Of a stretch of 64,000 nucleotides of DNA, positions 17,651 through 27,101 are shown in pieces. A program made the translations under genes and the position numbers. The stretch is from assembly GCA_965222995.1 (NCBI GenBank), contig OZ244977.1, positions 2,728,001-2,792,000 on the forward strand, read 5' to 3'. The notes beneath the pieces were generated by a model. It was not told where the DNA came from, did no database searches, and saw nothing but the letters and a program-made list of their open reading frames with translations. Every line of letters begins with the position of its first letter. The first letter of the stretch is position 1. This DNA comes from SB11 sp965222995 (GTDB taxonomy: Bacteria; Bacteroidota; Bacteroidia; UBA8524).

Positions 17651-18484
17651 TTACTGTTTAGTAAATCCAAATACAGCGTAGGGTATGGTTAGTTTAAGCC
17701 CTCCTTTCTGTTGTGCCAAGTTATTTAGTTTTTCTTCAAGCAAACCAAAAACCTGTTCTTGCTTTTCAGTAGGGATTAATACTTTCCACGAGGGAAGAAA
17801 CGCCATAACAATAAAATAATCGTTTAAAAAAGCTGAACCGTTAGCATAGTTTATGGTATAGCTTTGTTCAATTACTTTTTGAGATGAAAAACCATGCTTT
17901 ATAAATTGATGCTTCACTCCTTCAACAGTAGCTCTATGATTAATATGATTATTAAGTTTTTCCAACTCTTCACTAAAATTGAGTTGTGCTAAAGTTTCTT
18001 GAAATGCTGTATAAAACTCTTCAAAGGTTCCTACCAAATTTGAAGACAGATATATTTCTCCCTGTGGTTTTAAAATTCTAAAGCATTCTTGTATTACTGC
18101 TTCAGGGTTATCGAAATTGTTTATTCCCAGATTTGAAGTAATTATATCAATAGAGTTTTCATTTAGCGAAGTATCCTCTGCATTTGCCTTTATAAAAGTT
18201 ATGTTACTTATATCCCTGCGTTTGGCCTTAAGCCTGGCATGTTCTATAGCTTCTTCCCAAATATCAATTCCGTATAATTTACAGGTATTTCCAAATCTTT
18301 CAGCCAACTGTAGTAGCGGGTAGCCGGTGCCATAACCAATATCAACCACTGTTTTGTTAGGAGCATATTCTATAGCTTCTAGTAAAGCATTGCCCGGCAT
18401 GGCAGACCATGTAGGCATATCATCAAACACAGCGACAATTTCTTCACTTTGCCAATTAAATGTTTGGTTTAAGTATTGGGTCAT
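17651..18484 (-). CDS. Class I SAM-dependent methyltransferase
   Basis: 277 residues. The SAM-binding motif I is VVDIGYGTGYPLLQL (about residues 48-62), with IDIWEEAIEHARLKA as the acidic-loop segment and a Methyltransf_11-like core; ITSNLGINNF stands where motif II is expected. The C-terminal extension (about 200-277) is not recognised. Expressed with the acetyltransferase gene 3 nt downstream. Small-molecule methylation is likely; the substrate is not deducible. Confidence 0.85.
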   Translation of the reverse strand: MTQYLNQTFNWQSEEIVAVFDDMPTWSAMPGNALLEAIEYAPNKTVVDIGYGTGYPLLQLAERFGNTCKLYGIDIWEEAIEHARLKAKRRDISNITFIKANAEDTSLNENSIDIITSNLGINNFDNPEAVIQECFRILKPQGEIYLSSNLVGTFEEFYTAFQETLAQLNFSEELEKLNNHINHRATVEGVKHQFIKHGFSSQKVIEQSYTINYANGSAFLNDYFIVMAFLPSWKVLIPTEKQEQVFGLLEEKLNNLAQQKGGLKLTIPYAVFGFTKQ

Positions 18485-18499
18485 TGAAGCAATATACAG

Positions 18500-21400
18500 C
18501 TATCTAATCAGCTGCACTGTACCATAAGTAAGTTTCTTCTTCTGGCTTTGAGCATTGATTTGGATTTTGTACATATATACTCCCATGGGTACAGGTTGCT
18601 CTATATAGTTGCCGTCCCAGGCTCCGTTTTTCTGTTGGTAGATTACTTGCCCCCATCTGTTGTAGATGGTTAGGGTGTAGGTTGCTGCTCCTACACATAC
18701 GGGTTTGAAGGTGTTGTTTAGTCCGTCCCCGTTTGGAGTAAAAGCTGTAGGTATAGTACAGTTTACTTTATCAAATAATCGGATTAGTTTTTGGGCTGTA
18801 TCTCTACAGCCTTGGTTGTTGATGGCTATTATTTTGGCTTTTATTAAGCCTGTATCGTTCTCATTATAAATGTAGGTAGTGTCTCCGTTACCCTCTGGAG
18901 ATAGTATTTTACCATCACCCATATCCCAGATAACTCTTACCTCATTTTGACTTTGGTTATATAGTTCAAGGGGCTCTTCTACTTCTTTTATATCGGGTTT
19001 GATTATGAAGTCTGCTTGGGGTTTCTCAAATACGGTGATGATGTTTTGTTGGGTCTTTTCATCGCTGCAACCGAGCCGGTTTTTTACGTTGAGTTTGATG
19101 CTGTATGTTCCTTGTTTTAGTAGTTCATGGGTTTGGGTTTGGGTGCTTTGGTATTCTGTATTGCCTATAGTCCACGTGTTTTGGGTGCTGTCGTTGTTTT
19201 GTGAGTTGTCTTGTAGGGTTATTTTTAGGGGTGGACAACCTGCTGTTGGGTTTACTGTAAAGTCGGCTATTGGTATAGGTAGTACTATCACTTGTAATGT
19301 GTCTTGCACGGGTGGACTACAGTTGTCGGTTAGTGTAGCTATATAGGTGGTGGTATGTTGTGGGGTGTCGGTGGCTGGGTTTTGGTTGCTTGTCCATGTG
19401 CTGTTGGTGGTTGTCCATTGTATTTGATGGTTGGGGGTGTAACCTCCTGTTGGGGTGGCGGTGAGTAGTAATATTTCGTTGCTGCATATGCTGTCTTTGG
19501 CTGCTGTGGTGAGTTGTAATGGTGGTCTTACGGTTATGGTTAGTTCTGCACTATCATTTGGCGTGGTGCAGTTGTCGGTTAATCTGGCTTGGTAGGTGGT
19601 GGTTTGGGTAGGGGTTACTTGTATTATGTTGTTGGTACTTAGTTGTTGGTTGTTGGCTATCCATTGTATTTGGTGTTGGGGGGTATAACCTCCTTGTGGT
19701 ATGGCTCTTAGTTCGGCTTGTTCGCCGATACAGATGGTGCTGTCGGGGTTTACGGTGAGTTCTAGTTTGGGGCGTACTGTAATAGTAATTTCTGCACTGT
19801 CGTTGGGGGTGGTGCAGTTGTCACTTAGTATGGCTGTATAGGTACTGGTTTGGGTGGGACTTAGGGTTAGCTTGGGGTTATTGCTCAGGCTTTGTCCGTT
19901 ATTCTCCCATTGTATTTTGTGTGCTGTTGCAAGTCCTCCATTGGCTGTGGCTCTTAGTTCGGCTTGCCCGCCGATACAGATGGTGGTGTCGGGGTTTACG
20001 GTGAGTTCTAGTTTGGGGCGTACATTTACTGTTATTGTTGCGCTGTCGTTGTTAACGGTACATCCGTCACTTAGTATGGCTTTGTAGGTGGTGGTAACTG
20101 TTGGTGAGACTTTAGTATTAGGAGTTGCTACTGTCCACTGACTACCGGCTTCTGACCATATAATACTGCGGGTGCTGGTTCTCCCTCCTGTGGCGGTAGC
20201 TCGTAGTTCTGCGTGTTCTCCTATGCAGATGGTGGTGTCGGGGTTTATGGTGAGTTCTAGTTTTGGTCTTACGGTGATGGTTACTTGGGTGGTGTCTTTT
20301 AATCCGTTGAAGGTGTTTTCTCCTATTAGGGTATAGGTGGTGGTTTGGCTGGGGTTTACTGTTATTTGGTTGTTTGTACTTAGTTGCTGGTTGTTGGCTG
20401 TCCAGGTGTATTGCATGTTGCTGGTATCGCAACTGAATATGTTGGTGGTAAGGTCTATCGTTTGTCCTATACAGATGGTGCTGTCGGGTATTGTTGTGAT
20501 GTTGAATATACTGTCTATGCTTACGGTGATGGTGGCGGTGTCTATTAGTAGGGTTGAGGTGTCTTTTAATATTATTTGGTATTGGGTGGTGGTACCTGGG
20601 GTTACGGTTAGGCTGTCGTTGGTACTAAGTACTGTACTGCTGCCTTTTTCTGTCCATTCATAGGTGTATTTGTTGGGGTTGCAGCCTGTACCTTGTACGC
20701 TTAGTTGTGCTGTTTTGCCTTTGCATATGGTGGTATCGGGGCTTGGGTGGGCTTGGAGGTTGGTGAATACGTTAACGGTGAAGTAGGCGGTGTCTGTCTT
20801 ATCGCTGCAACTATCGCCTACTACTACTTGGTATTGGGTGGTTGCCGCTGGTCTGACAAATAATGTGGAACCGGTACCTTGTATCAGGTTTAAGCCTACT
20901 ACTTTCCATTGATACCAGTATTGGCTGCTGTCTCCTCCTGTGGTTTGAGCTTTTAGGTTTTGTCTGAAGCCTCTGCATATTATGCTGTCACCTTGTATTT
21001 GGGTTTCTATATGGGGACGAACATATACTTTTACATAATCAGTATCTACATCACCGCATCCGCTGCTGTCGCTTATGATGATGCGAAACTCTACTGAATC
21101 GTATAGTTTTATTTCTGGTTGCCTATTAGTACTATCCGCAGGATTAATAAAATAGTTTGTGGGTGTCCATAGCCATTTGCTACCCCCTGTAGTTCCTAAT
21201 CTTACAGGCTCACCCTTACATACATAAAAATCTTCACCGGCATTAGCACTGTCCCTACTATAGATTAGTAATCTAAGTGTATCTATTCTATAATAACTTT
21301 GTACTACTGGGTCTGTACTTAATATACGTATACGATATTTATTGGTAGTCGGTACATTTAGTAACGGAAGTTTTCCATTTATAATGCCATCGGCTGTATC

Positions 21401-23026
21401 TTTAACTCGTCCAAGCTCTCTATGTCCACCATCAAAATTGCCCGCACTATCACTCAACTCTGCTATAAACTCATTGCCTACTTTATATACTCCTTGTTTA
21501 GTATAGGGTATCTTGAGTGTGTCTCCTGCACAATAAGGGCCTGAACTAACCGGACCACGTGTTATAGTATAATCAGAAATTTTGGCTATATAAAAATCAA
21601 CTGTGTTGCCGGGTGCAATGGCATTTTTTGATTGATTAAAAACGGTAACTTTATTATTGAAATAACCACAGATATAAACATTACCGTTAATATCGGGTTC
21701 AGTAGCAAACAAAAAAGACTTTGAATTTGTGTCTTCACTTATAAACGACCAAAGAAAATTGCCTAAGGTATCCATTTTGGTAACAAAAAACTTTTGTTGC
21801 CCCCCAACGAAGTTTAGCGTAGCAGCCCCAAAACGTGTATTTGTATAAAGTAAAGTTCCGCCGAAATAAATATTGTCATTCTGCATTGAAACTCCCCCAA
21901 TGGGAGAAATTGAAGGTTGAGTTGATGAGAGTGAATCATTAGTACGAGCCCAAATAGGGTTTAAAGCCGTATCATAATATATAATCCCTAACGAGGGCGT
22001 TTTGCTGGCAATTAACCCTTGACTACTCCAAGGAGATTTAAGCCATATATTATTACCAAAGTTTACTGAATCGAAAAAATTATTTGTTACAACAAACTTC
22101 CCGTTAGGTTGTACTGCAATACCATTGGTAGAAGTATTATTTCCTGTTTTTAAATCTGTTTTTTTTCCTTTAATAGGGTTTAAGGCCGAATCTAGCTTTA
22201 AAATCATTTCACCCTTATTAGGAAGTTGTTGGGCTCCGAAATTAAGTGTACCGTTTGAAACCCCTAGTAAGATAATATTGTTACTGCCATCAATGCCAAC
22301 ATCAATAGCTATTTCTTGTGCACTACTTCCAAACCCAACTGCATTTATAAAACCACCTGTTGAAGAATATTTTACTATAGCTACATCCCTATTCCCATTA
22401 TCCGTCAATACTTTAGTTGTCCCGGCAAAGCTTAAAGTATTTGTAAATGTTGCTGAGAGGTATACATTACCGGCAGCATCAATTGCAATTTTTGAAGCAT
22501 TTTTCACGCCTGTACCACCACTTTTCACCGCCCACTGAGCTATCCCAGTACTATTGTACTTTACTAAAAAATATGCTTGTGTATTATTCGTTTGGTTAAG
22601 TGTAATATTGTTTCCAAAATCTAAACTACCAACAAAAGTACCGGCTACATATATATTGTTGTTTATATCTGTTTTTACTGCGCTGGCAAAACAACCTTGC
22701 ATACCGCTATGCTGAATGGTTTTAACCCATTTTACAGCTCCTGCCGAATTATATTTTACAATATAAGAAGATTGGAAGGCATTGGTTGACTTAGGAAAGT
22801 GCTGTACTCCTACAGAAAAGCTGTCGCTAAATAAACCTACTGTTATTACATCATTATTCTGGTCTATAGCAACATCGTAGTTTATCTCATTATTATTAGC
22901 TGCCCCACCCACCCCTAACCACTCGCACCTTTGAGCAACCAGAGTATTACAAATAAGTACTACTATACACCCAAAAAAGAGCTTTTTAAGCACATTGTTA
23001 TAAACAATACCTACCATTAACCACAC
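18500..23026 (-). CDS. Giant repeat surface protein with gliding-motility C-terminal domain
   Basis: 1508 residues. Signal peptide (ending CNTLVAQ), an SBBP-like beta-propeller region (about 40-490; repeated D-x-x-x-N-[IV]-Y-[VL]-x-G units), then seven or eight Ig-like repeats of about 82 residues centred on PDTTICIGxxAELRA, two PKD-like domains (IADFTVNPTAGCPPL and QADFIIKPD), and a C-terminal gliding-motility/T9SS type B domain (TIPTAFTPNGDGLNNTF, YNRWGQVIYQ, PMGVYMYKI). Such proteins are exported by the type IX system and stay on the cell surface as adhesins. The repeat region is extremely rich in Thr, Asn and Gln. Start could also be Met4. Function beyond surface adhesion is inference. 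Confidence 0.88.
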   Translation of the reverse strand: MWLMVGIVYNNVLKKLFFGCIVVLICNTLVAQRCEWLGVGGAANNNEINYDVAIDQNNDVITVGLFSDSFSVGVQHFPKSTNAFQSSYIVKYNSAGAVKWVKTIQHSGMQGCFASAVKTDINNNIYVAGTFVGSLDFGNNITLNQTNNTQAYFLVKYNSTGIAQWAVKSGGTGVKNASKIAIDAAGNVYLSATFTNTLSFAGTTKVLTDNGNRDVAIVKYSSTGGFINAVGFGSSAQEIAIDVGIDGSNNIILLGVSNGTLNFGAQQLPNKGEMILKLDSALNPIKGKKTDLKTGNNTSTNGIAVQPNGKFVVTNNFFDSVNFGNNIWLKSPWSSQGLIASKTPSLGIIYYDTALNPIWARTNDSLSSTQPSISPIGGVSMQNDNIYFGGTLLYTNTRFGAATLNFVGGQQKFFVTKMDTLGNFLWSFISEDTNSKSFLFATEPDINGNVYICGYFNNKVTVFNQSKNAIAPGNTVDFYIAKISDYTITRGPVSSGPYCAGDTLKIPYTKQGVYKVGNEFIAELSDSAGNFDGGHRELGRVKDTADGIINGKLPLLNVPTTNKYRIRILSTDPVVQSYYRIDTLRLLIYSRDSANAGEDFYVCKGEPVRLGTTGGSKWLWTPTNYFINPADSTNRQPEIKLYDSVEFRIIISDSSGCGDVDTDYVKVYVRPHIETQIQGDSIICRGFRQNLKAQTTGGDSSQYWYQWKVVGLNLIQGTGSTLFVRPAATTQYQVVVGDSCSDKTDTAYFTVNVFTNLQAHPSPDTTICKGKTAQLSVQGTGCNPNKYTYEWTEKGSSTVLSTNDSLTVTPGTTTQYQIILKDTSTLLIDTATITVSIDSIFNITTIPDSTICIGQTIDLTTNIFSCDTSNMQYTWTANNQQLSTNNQITVNPSQTTTYTLIGENTFNGLKDTTQVTITVRPKLELTINPDTTICIGEHAELRATATGGRTSTRSIIWSEAGSQWTVATPNTKVSPTVTTTYKAILSDGCTVNNDSATITVNVRPKLELTVNPDTTICIGGQAELRATANGGLATAHKIQWENNGQSLSNNPKLTLSPTQTSTYTAILSDNCTTPNDSAEITITVRPKLELTVNPDSTICIGEQAELRAIPQGGYTPQHQIQWIANNQQLSTNNIIQVTPTQTTTYQARLTDNCTTPNDSAELTITVRPPLQLTTAAKDSICSNEILLLTATPTGGYTPNHQIQWTTTNSTWTSNQNPATDTPQHTTTYIATLTDNCSPPVQDTLQVIVLPIPIADFTVNPTAGCPPLKITLQDNSQNNDSTQNTWTIGNTEYQSTQTQTHELLKQGTYSIKLNVKNRLGCSDEKTQQNIITVFEKPQADFIIKPDIKEVEEPLELYNQSQNEVRVIWDMGDGKILSPEGNGDTTYIYNENDTGLIKAKIIAINNQGCRDTAQKLIRLFDKVNCTIPTAFTPNGDGLNNTFKPVCVGAATYTLTIYNRWGQVIYQQKNGAWDGNYIEQPVPMGVYMYKIQINAQSQKKKLTYGTVQLIR
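19500..20290 (-). repeat. Tandem near-identical Ig-like repeat units in DNA
   Basis: The stretch from tgtcgggg through ctagttt recurs at 19741, 19987 and 20236 (spacing 246 and 249 nt, that is 82 and 83 codons) with few changes. The units are in frame and encode the RPKLELTVNPDTTICIG segments. High DNA identity points to recent unit duplication and makes copy number likely to vary between strains. Confidence 0.8.
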
Positions 23027-23064
23027 TAAGTTAATGTATTGATAATGAATTTACAAGAAGGGGC

Positions 23065-24105
23065 TTAGTGCTTATTTGCCAGCTGCCCGCAGGCGGCGTC
23101 TATGTCTTTGCCACGGCTGCGGCGCACATTTACAATCATGCCTTTATGTTCTAAAAAGGCTTGGAAGGCATCTATTTTATCCCCTTCAGCGTTTAAGAAA
23201 CTGGCATTGCTAATGGGGTTATATTCAATCAGGTTTATTTTGCAAGGTACTTTTTTGCCAAATTCCCACAATTCTATAGCGTCATCAATCTCATCGTTAA
23301 ACCCGTCAAAAACAATATACTCAAAAGTTACACGACTACCCGTTTTCTCGTACCAATAGGCTAAGGCTTCCCCTAATACTTCTAGGTTATTGGTTTCGTT
23401 TATGGGCATTATTTTATTTCGCTTCTCATCATTAGCAGCGTGCAGTGAAAGAGCCAATTGAAAGCGTGCGCCATCATCAGCCATTTTCCTTATCATTTTA
23501 GCTACCCCTGCTGTTGATACTGTAATACGCTGTGGCGACATTCCCAATCCGTCAGGTGAAGTAATCCTCTCAATAGATTTCATCATATTGGCATAATTAA
23601 GCAGAGGTTCTCCCATGCCCATATACACTATATTGCTAAGGGGTATATTATAATTCTCTTGCGCCTGGCGATTGATTAATACCACTTGGTCAAAAATCTC
23701 ATCAGCGTTTAGGTTGCGCTTTCTATCCATATAGCCTGTAGCACAAAATTTACAGCTAAGGCTGCACCCTACCTGGCTACTCACACAAGCTGTCATACGG
23801 CTACTGGTGGGTATCAGTACTCCCTCAACCACATTATCATCGTATAGTTTAAAGGCATTTTTTATTGTTCGGTCTGCACTACGTTGGCTTGTCTCTACAG
23901 TAATAGCATTAATAGTATATTTTTCGTTTAGCCACACCCGCAAATCTTTAGAGAGGTTGGTCATCTCATCAAAGCTATGGGCAGCTTTTTGCCATAGCCA
24001 CTCATACACTTGCTTGGCTCTGAAAGGTTTTTGTCCTGCCTCAACCAGTTGGTTTTGTAACTGCTCAAAATTCAACGCCCGTATATCCGTTTTAGCTTTC
24101 TTCAC
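23065..24105 (-). CDS. rlmN: 23S rRNA A2503-C2 / tRNA A37-C2 methyltransferase RlmN
   Basis: 346 residues, family length. Radical-SAM enzyme that methylates C2 of adenine 2503 in 23S rRNA (and A37 of some tRNAs). The cluster-binding CxxxCxxC is Cys114, Cys118 and Cys121 (GCSLSCKFCATG); GMGEPLLN, a SAM-binding stretch, is near 165; the methyl-carrying catalytic Cys is in DAACGQLANKH at residue 339 near the C-terminus. Start codon is GTG, with a TATCTTTG box 7 nt upstream. Confidence 0.97.
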   Translation of the reverse strand: MKKAKTDIRALNFEQLQNQLVEAGQKPFRAKQVYEWLWQKAAHSFDEMTNLSKDLRVWLNEKYTINAITVETSQRSADRTIKNAFKLYDDNVVEGVLIPTSSRMTACVSSQVGCSLSCKFCATGYMDRKRNLNADEIFDQVVLINRQAQENYNIPLSNIVYMGMGEPLLNYANMMKSIERITSPDGLGMSPQRITVSTAGVAKMIRKMADDGARFQLALSLHAANDEKRNKIMPINETNNLEVLGEALAYWYEKTGSRVTFEYIVFDGFNDEIDDAIELWEFGKKVPCKINLIEYNPISNASFLNAEGDKIDAFQAFLEHKGMIVNVRRSRGKDIDAACGQLANKH

Positions 24106-24112
24106 TATACTG

Positions 24113-24120
24113 CAAAGATA
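24113..24120 (-). promoter_or_regulatory. TATCTTTG box of rlmN
   Basis: Perfect TAnnTTTG on the minus strand, 7 nt before the GTG start. A weak TCTG lies 18 bp upstream as -33 element. Implies a leaderless or near-leaderless mRNA. Confidence 0.45.
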
Positions 24121-24283
24121 GGTATGTTTGCATTAGTGCAGACTATTTAAGCAATTGCTTTGAGTCAGTATTTAACATTGCCGAATTACAATTTTGTTGC
24201 ATTAGTTTCAAATTAGGTGTAAAAACACAGGGTTTGGCAGTTTTTTTAGTAACTTTACACTTATATAGCTTAACTAGTGAATT

Positions 24284-24718
24284 ATGATAAAGGTTAACGG
24301 AAGTGTAGTGAGCATAATGCTTGTTGAAGATGATGAGGTAGATGTAATGAACCTGAAAAGGGCATTTAAAAAAAATAATATTACCAATCCCCTATACCTT
24401 GCCGGTAATGGCTTAGAAGCATTAGACCTTTTAAGAAAATGTGGCACTGAGGATATGCCATTACCTAAAATAATTTTACTGGACTTAAATATGCCCAAAA
24501 TGAATGGCATAGAGTTTTTAAAAGAGTTGAGAAAAGACGAAAAACTGCATGGGCTAAGCGTATTTGTAATGACCACTTCAAACAAAGACAATGATATTAT
24601 TGACGCTTATAATTTAAATGTAGCGGGATACATTTTAAAACCCTTATCAATGGATAAGTTTATGAATGCTGTTGCAGCCCTTAGCAACTATTGGCAGTTA
24701 ATGGAATTTCCTTCATAA
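24284..24718 (+). CDS. Single-domain response regulator (Rcp1-like)
   Basis: 144 residues consisting only of a receiver domain. Acidic pocket EDDE (residues 15-18), phospho-acceptor Asp67 (LLDLNMPKMNG), Thr/Ser switch in FVMTTSN and conserved Lys in ILKPLS. The loop between beta2 and alpha3 and the NGLEALDLLRK segment resemble the Rcp1/CheY-like group that serves phytochrome-type or PAS kinases. It has no output domain, so it acts as a phosphate shuttle or by protein contact. It lies 46 nt upstream of a hybrid kinase and probably works with it. Confidence 0.92.
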   Translation: MIKVNGSVVSIMLVEDDEVDVMNLKRAFKKNNITNPLYLAGNGLEALDLLRKCGTEDMPLPKIILLDLNMPKMNGIEFLKELRKDEKLHGLSVFVMTTSNKDNDIIDAYNLNVAGYILKPLSMDKFMNAVAALSNYWQLMEFPS

Positions 24719-24764
24719 GAAAAAGCATAATTTTTTTTATTTAAACCACCCTATCCAATTTTTT

Positions 24765-27071
24765 ATGCAGGACAGTACCACCAGAATTCTTTTAGTAGAG
24801 GACGACGATATAGACATATTAGCTTTTAAGCGGGCCGTAAAAAAGGGAGACCTGAATTACGAAATAACAATAAATCAAAACACCAGCGAAGTACTTGAGT
24901 TGGTTGAAAAGGAATATTTTACTTGCGTTTTTCTAGACTATTTATTGCCGGGTAGCGATGGTTTATCAGTATTAAAAAAAATAAGGAAAAAAGGGGTACA
25001 AGTACCTGTGGTTGTGGTTACATCGCAAGGAAATGAGAAAATAGCCGTTGAAATGATGAAAAACGGTGCGCTAGACTATATTACCAAAGAAGAAATTACC
25101 ACAGAGCGTATATCATCACTTGTGCGTACAGCCAGCCTGTTACGTAAATCTGAAATTGACCAAGCCCGTGCTGAAGCATCACTTAGAGAAAGCCAGCAAA
25201 TGCTTTCAAACATTTTTAACTCAAGTGGTGTAGGCATGCTTTTAATTGATGAAAAAGGTGTTGTACTGAGAGCAAACAGAGCTTTTGAAGAACTATCGGG
25301 CAAGGAAAAAGAGAATGTTATTGGAGTACCTTTTGATACGGTTTTCTACCAAGAACTTGTTATATCAGACCTCTTAAGCGTTGCAGATAACTTTGAATTT
25401 AGCACTGAGGTTAACGGGCAAATAAAATACTTCTCTGTCTCATGCAACTCATTTAATGATGCTAATGACGAGGAGCATATTATTATTAATTTTTACGATA
25501 TAACCCCGAAGGTTAGTTACGAGCGGCAGATTGTTTGGCAAAATACCCGCATGGAAGCTTTGCTTGAAAGTACAAGCAGCGTTATTTTCTCTATAAACTC
25601 TGATTATAAAATTACCAGTTATAACAATGCTGCAAAAAAAATATTCAAAACTTTTTACCGCATTGATATAAGGGAAGGATACGATGTATTTAAAATACCG
25701 TTTGACGACGATAATAAATACATGATGAAGGAAAATTTTGCAAAAGCTTTTAACGGTAAACGGATAACTACTGTACACCGCATTGATAAGCTTTTTTTCG
25801 AAACCACTTTTAACCCTATTAAGACTGATGATAGCAAACAAATTCTGGGAGTATCCATCTTCTCGCAAGATATAACCCAAGAAAAAAATAACGAGCTTGG
25901 ATTGATTGAAGCTAAAAAAGAAGCCGAAGAGCTTGCTACTGCAAAATCTCAATTCCTCTCAAATATGAGCCACGAAATACGCACTCCCATGAATGCTATT
26001 ATCGGGCTCACCAATGTTTTGCTTGATACCGAGCTAACCACTGAGCAAAGAGAGAACCTAAACGTACTTAAGTTTTCAGCCGATAATTTACTGGTTATTA
26101 TTAATGATATTCTGGACCTTTCTAAAATTGAGTCGGGTAAACTTACTTTTGAAACCATAAACTTTAATCCGGGAAGAATTATTGAGCAGGTTGCTAAAAC
26201 ATTCTCTTTCCAAGCCAAAAACAAACCCGTAAAAATTATTGGTGATGTTGAGGAAAGCATCCCCGAACAACTTATAGGAGACCCTTACCGACTAACTCAA
26301 ATGCTGAATAACTTGGTAAGTAATGCCGTAAAATTTACTGAAGAAGGCAAAATTGTTATTGGTGCTGAGTTTGTAGAAAATTTGGGCGATGGACAGGCAT
26401 TAATAGAGTTTAGGGTAAGTGATACGGGTATAGGAATACCTAAAGATAAGCTAAATAGTATTTTTGACAGCTTTACACAGGCTTATACTGATACAACCCG
26501 AAAGTTTGGCGGCACAGGTTTGGGACTTGCCATTACCAAACAACTGGTTGAAGTACAAGGCGGGATGATAAATGTTGACAGCCAACTAAACAAAGGGACA
26601 ACATTTACTTTTACTATACCTTTTAAATTGGGTAACAGCCAAAAGCTTGAAAAAATGCAAGACACTAAAATTGGTGAAGAAGCTCTTGCAGGTATTAATG
26701 TTGCAATTGCCGAAGATAACAAAGCCAACCAACTGGTAATACGCCAAGTACTTATGCGTTGGAAGATAAATGTAACCTTGCTGAATAATGGTAAAGAAGC
26801 AGTAGAGTATTTGGAAAAGGAAACCCCCGATTTAATGTTTATGGACTTGCAGATGCCTGAAATGAATGGTTTTGATGCGGTAGAAATAATAAGAGACAAG
26901 AAATCAAAAGTATTATCGCACGATTTACCTGTGCTGGCACTTACCGCTGATGTTTTCCCTGAAACCAGAGACCGTATTTTTAGCAGCGGTATGAACGACT
27001 ACCTGCTTAAACCACTGGATATTGATAAGCTAAGAGACAAGCTTATACTGTACACTGTTTTAAATAACTGA
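24765..27071 (+). CDS. Cytosolic hybrid histidine kinase REC-PAS-PAS-HisKA-HATPase-REC
   Basis: 768 residues without membrane segments. Order: receiver (1-125, Asp58 in FLDYLLPGSDG), two PAS domains (about 145-260 and 265-385), HisKA with His403 (SNMSHEIRTPMNAIIG), HATPase (about 505-620; N box LNNLVSNAVKFT, G boxes DTGIGIP and GGTGLGLAI), and a C-terminal receiver (about 635-765, Asp694 in MFMDLQMPEMNG, Lys in YLLKPLD). The N-terminal receiver means its activity is itself controlled by another kinase, for instance through phosphate from the neighbouring signalling proteins. No DNA-binding output. Confidence 0.93.
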   Translation: MQDSTTRILLVEDDDIDILAFKRAVKKGDLNYEITINQNTSEVLELVEKEYFTCVFLDYLLPGSDGLSVLKKIRKKGVQVPVVVVTSQGNEKIAVEMMKNGALDYITKEEITTERISSLVRTASLLRKSEIDQARAEASLRESQQMLSNIFNSSGVGMLLIDEKGVVLRANRAFEELSGKEKENVIGVPFDTVFYQELVISDLLSVADNFEFSTEVNGQIKYFSVSCNSFNDANDEEHIIINFYDITPKVSYERQIVWQNTRMEALLESTSSVIFSINSDYKITSYNNAAKKIFKTFYRIDIREGYDVFKIPFDDDNKYMMKENFAKAFNGKRITTVHRIDKLFFETTFNPIKTDDSKQILGVSIFSQDITQEKNNELGLIEAKKEAEELATAKSQFLSNMSHEIRTPMNAIIGLTNVLLDTELTTEQRENLNVLKFSADNLLVIINDILDLSKIESGKLTFETINFNPGRIIEQVAKTFSFQAKNKPVKIIGDVEESIPEQLIGDPYRLTQMLNNLVSNAVKFTEEGKIVIGAEFVENLGDGQALIEFRVSDTGIGIPKDKLNSIFDSFTQAYTDTTRKFGGTGLGLAITKQLVEVQGGMINVDSQLNKGTTFTFTIPFKLGNSQKLEKMQDTKIGEEALAGINVAIAEDNKANQLVIRQVLMRWKINVTLLNNGKEAVEYLEKETPDLMFMDLQMPEMNGFDAVEIIRDKKSKVLSHDLPVLALTADVFPETRDRIFSSGMNDYLLKPLDIDKLRDKLILYTVLNN

Positions 27072-27101
27072 ACTCCATCAGTCTAAACAACTAATGTATT
27101 A

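Noticed and set aside
18500..20700. Several long open frames on the opposite strand and in other frames within the repeat protein gene
   Set aside because: They follow from the repetitive, Thr/Asn-rich composition (few stop codons in shadows) and have no recognisable domains or start context.
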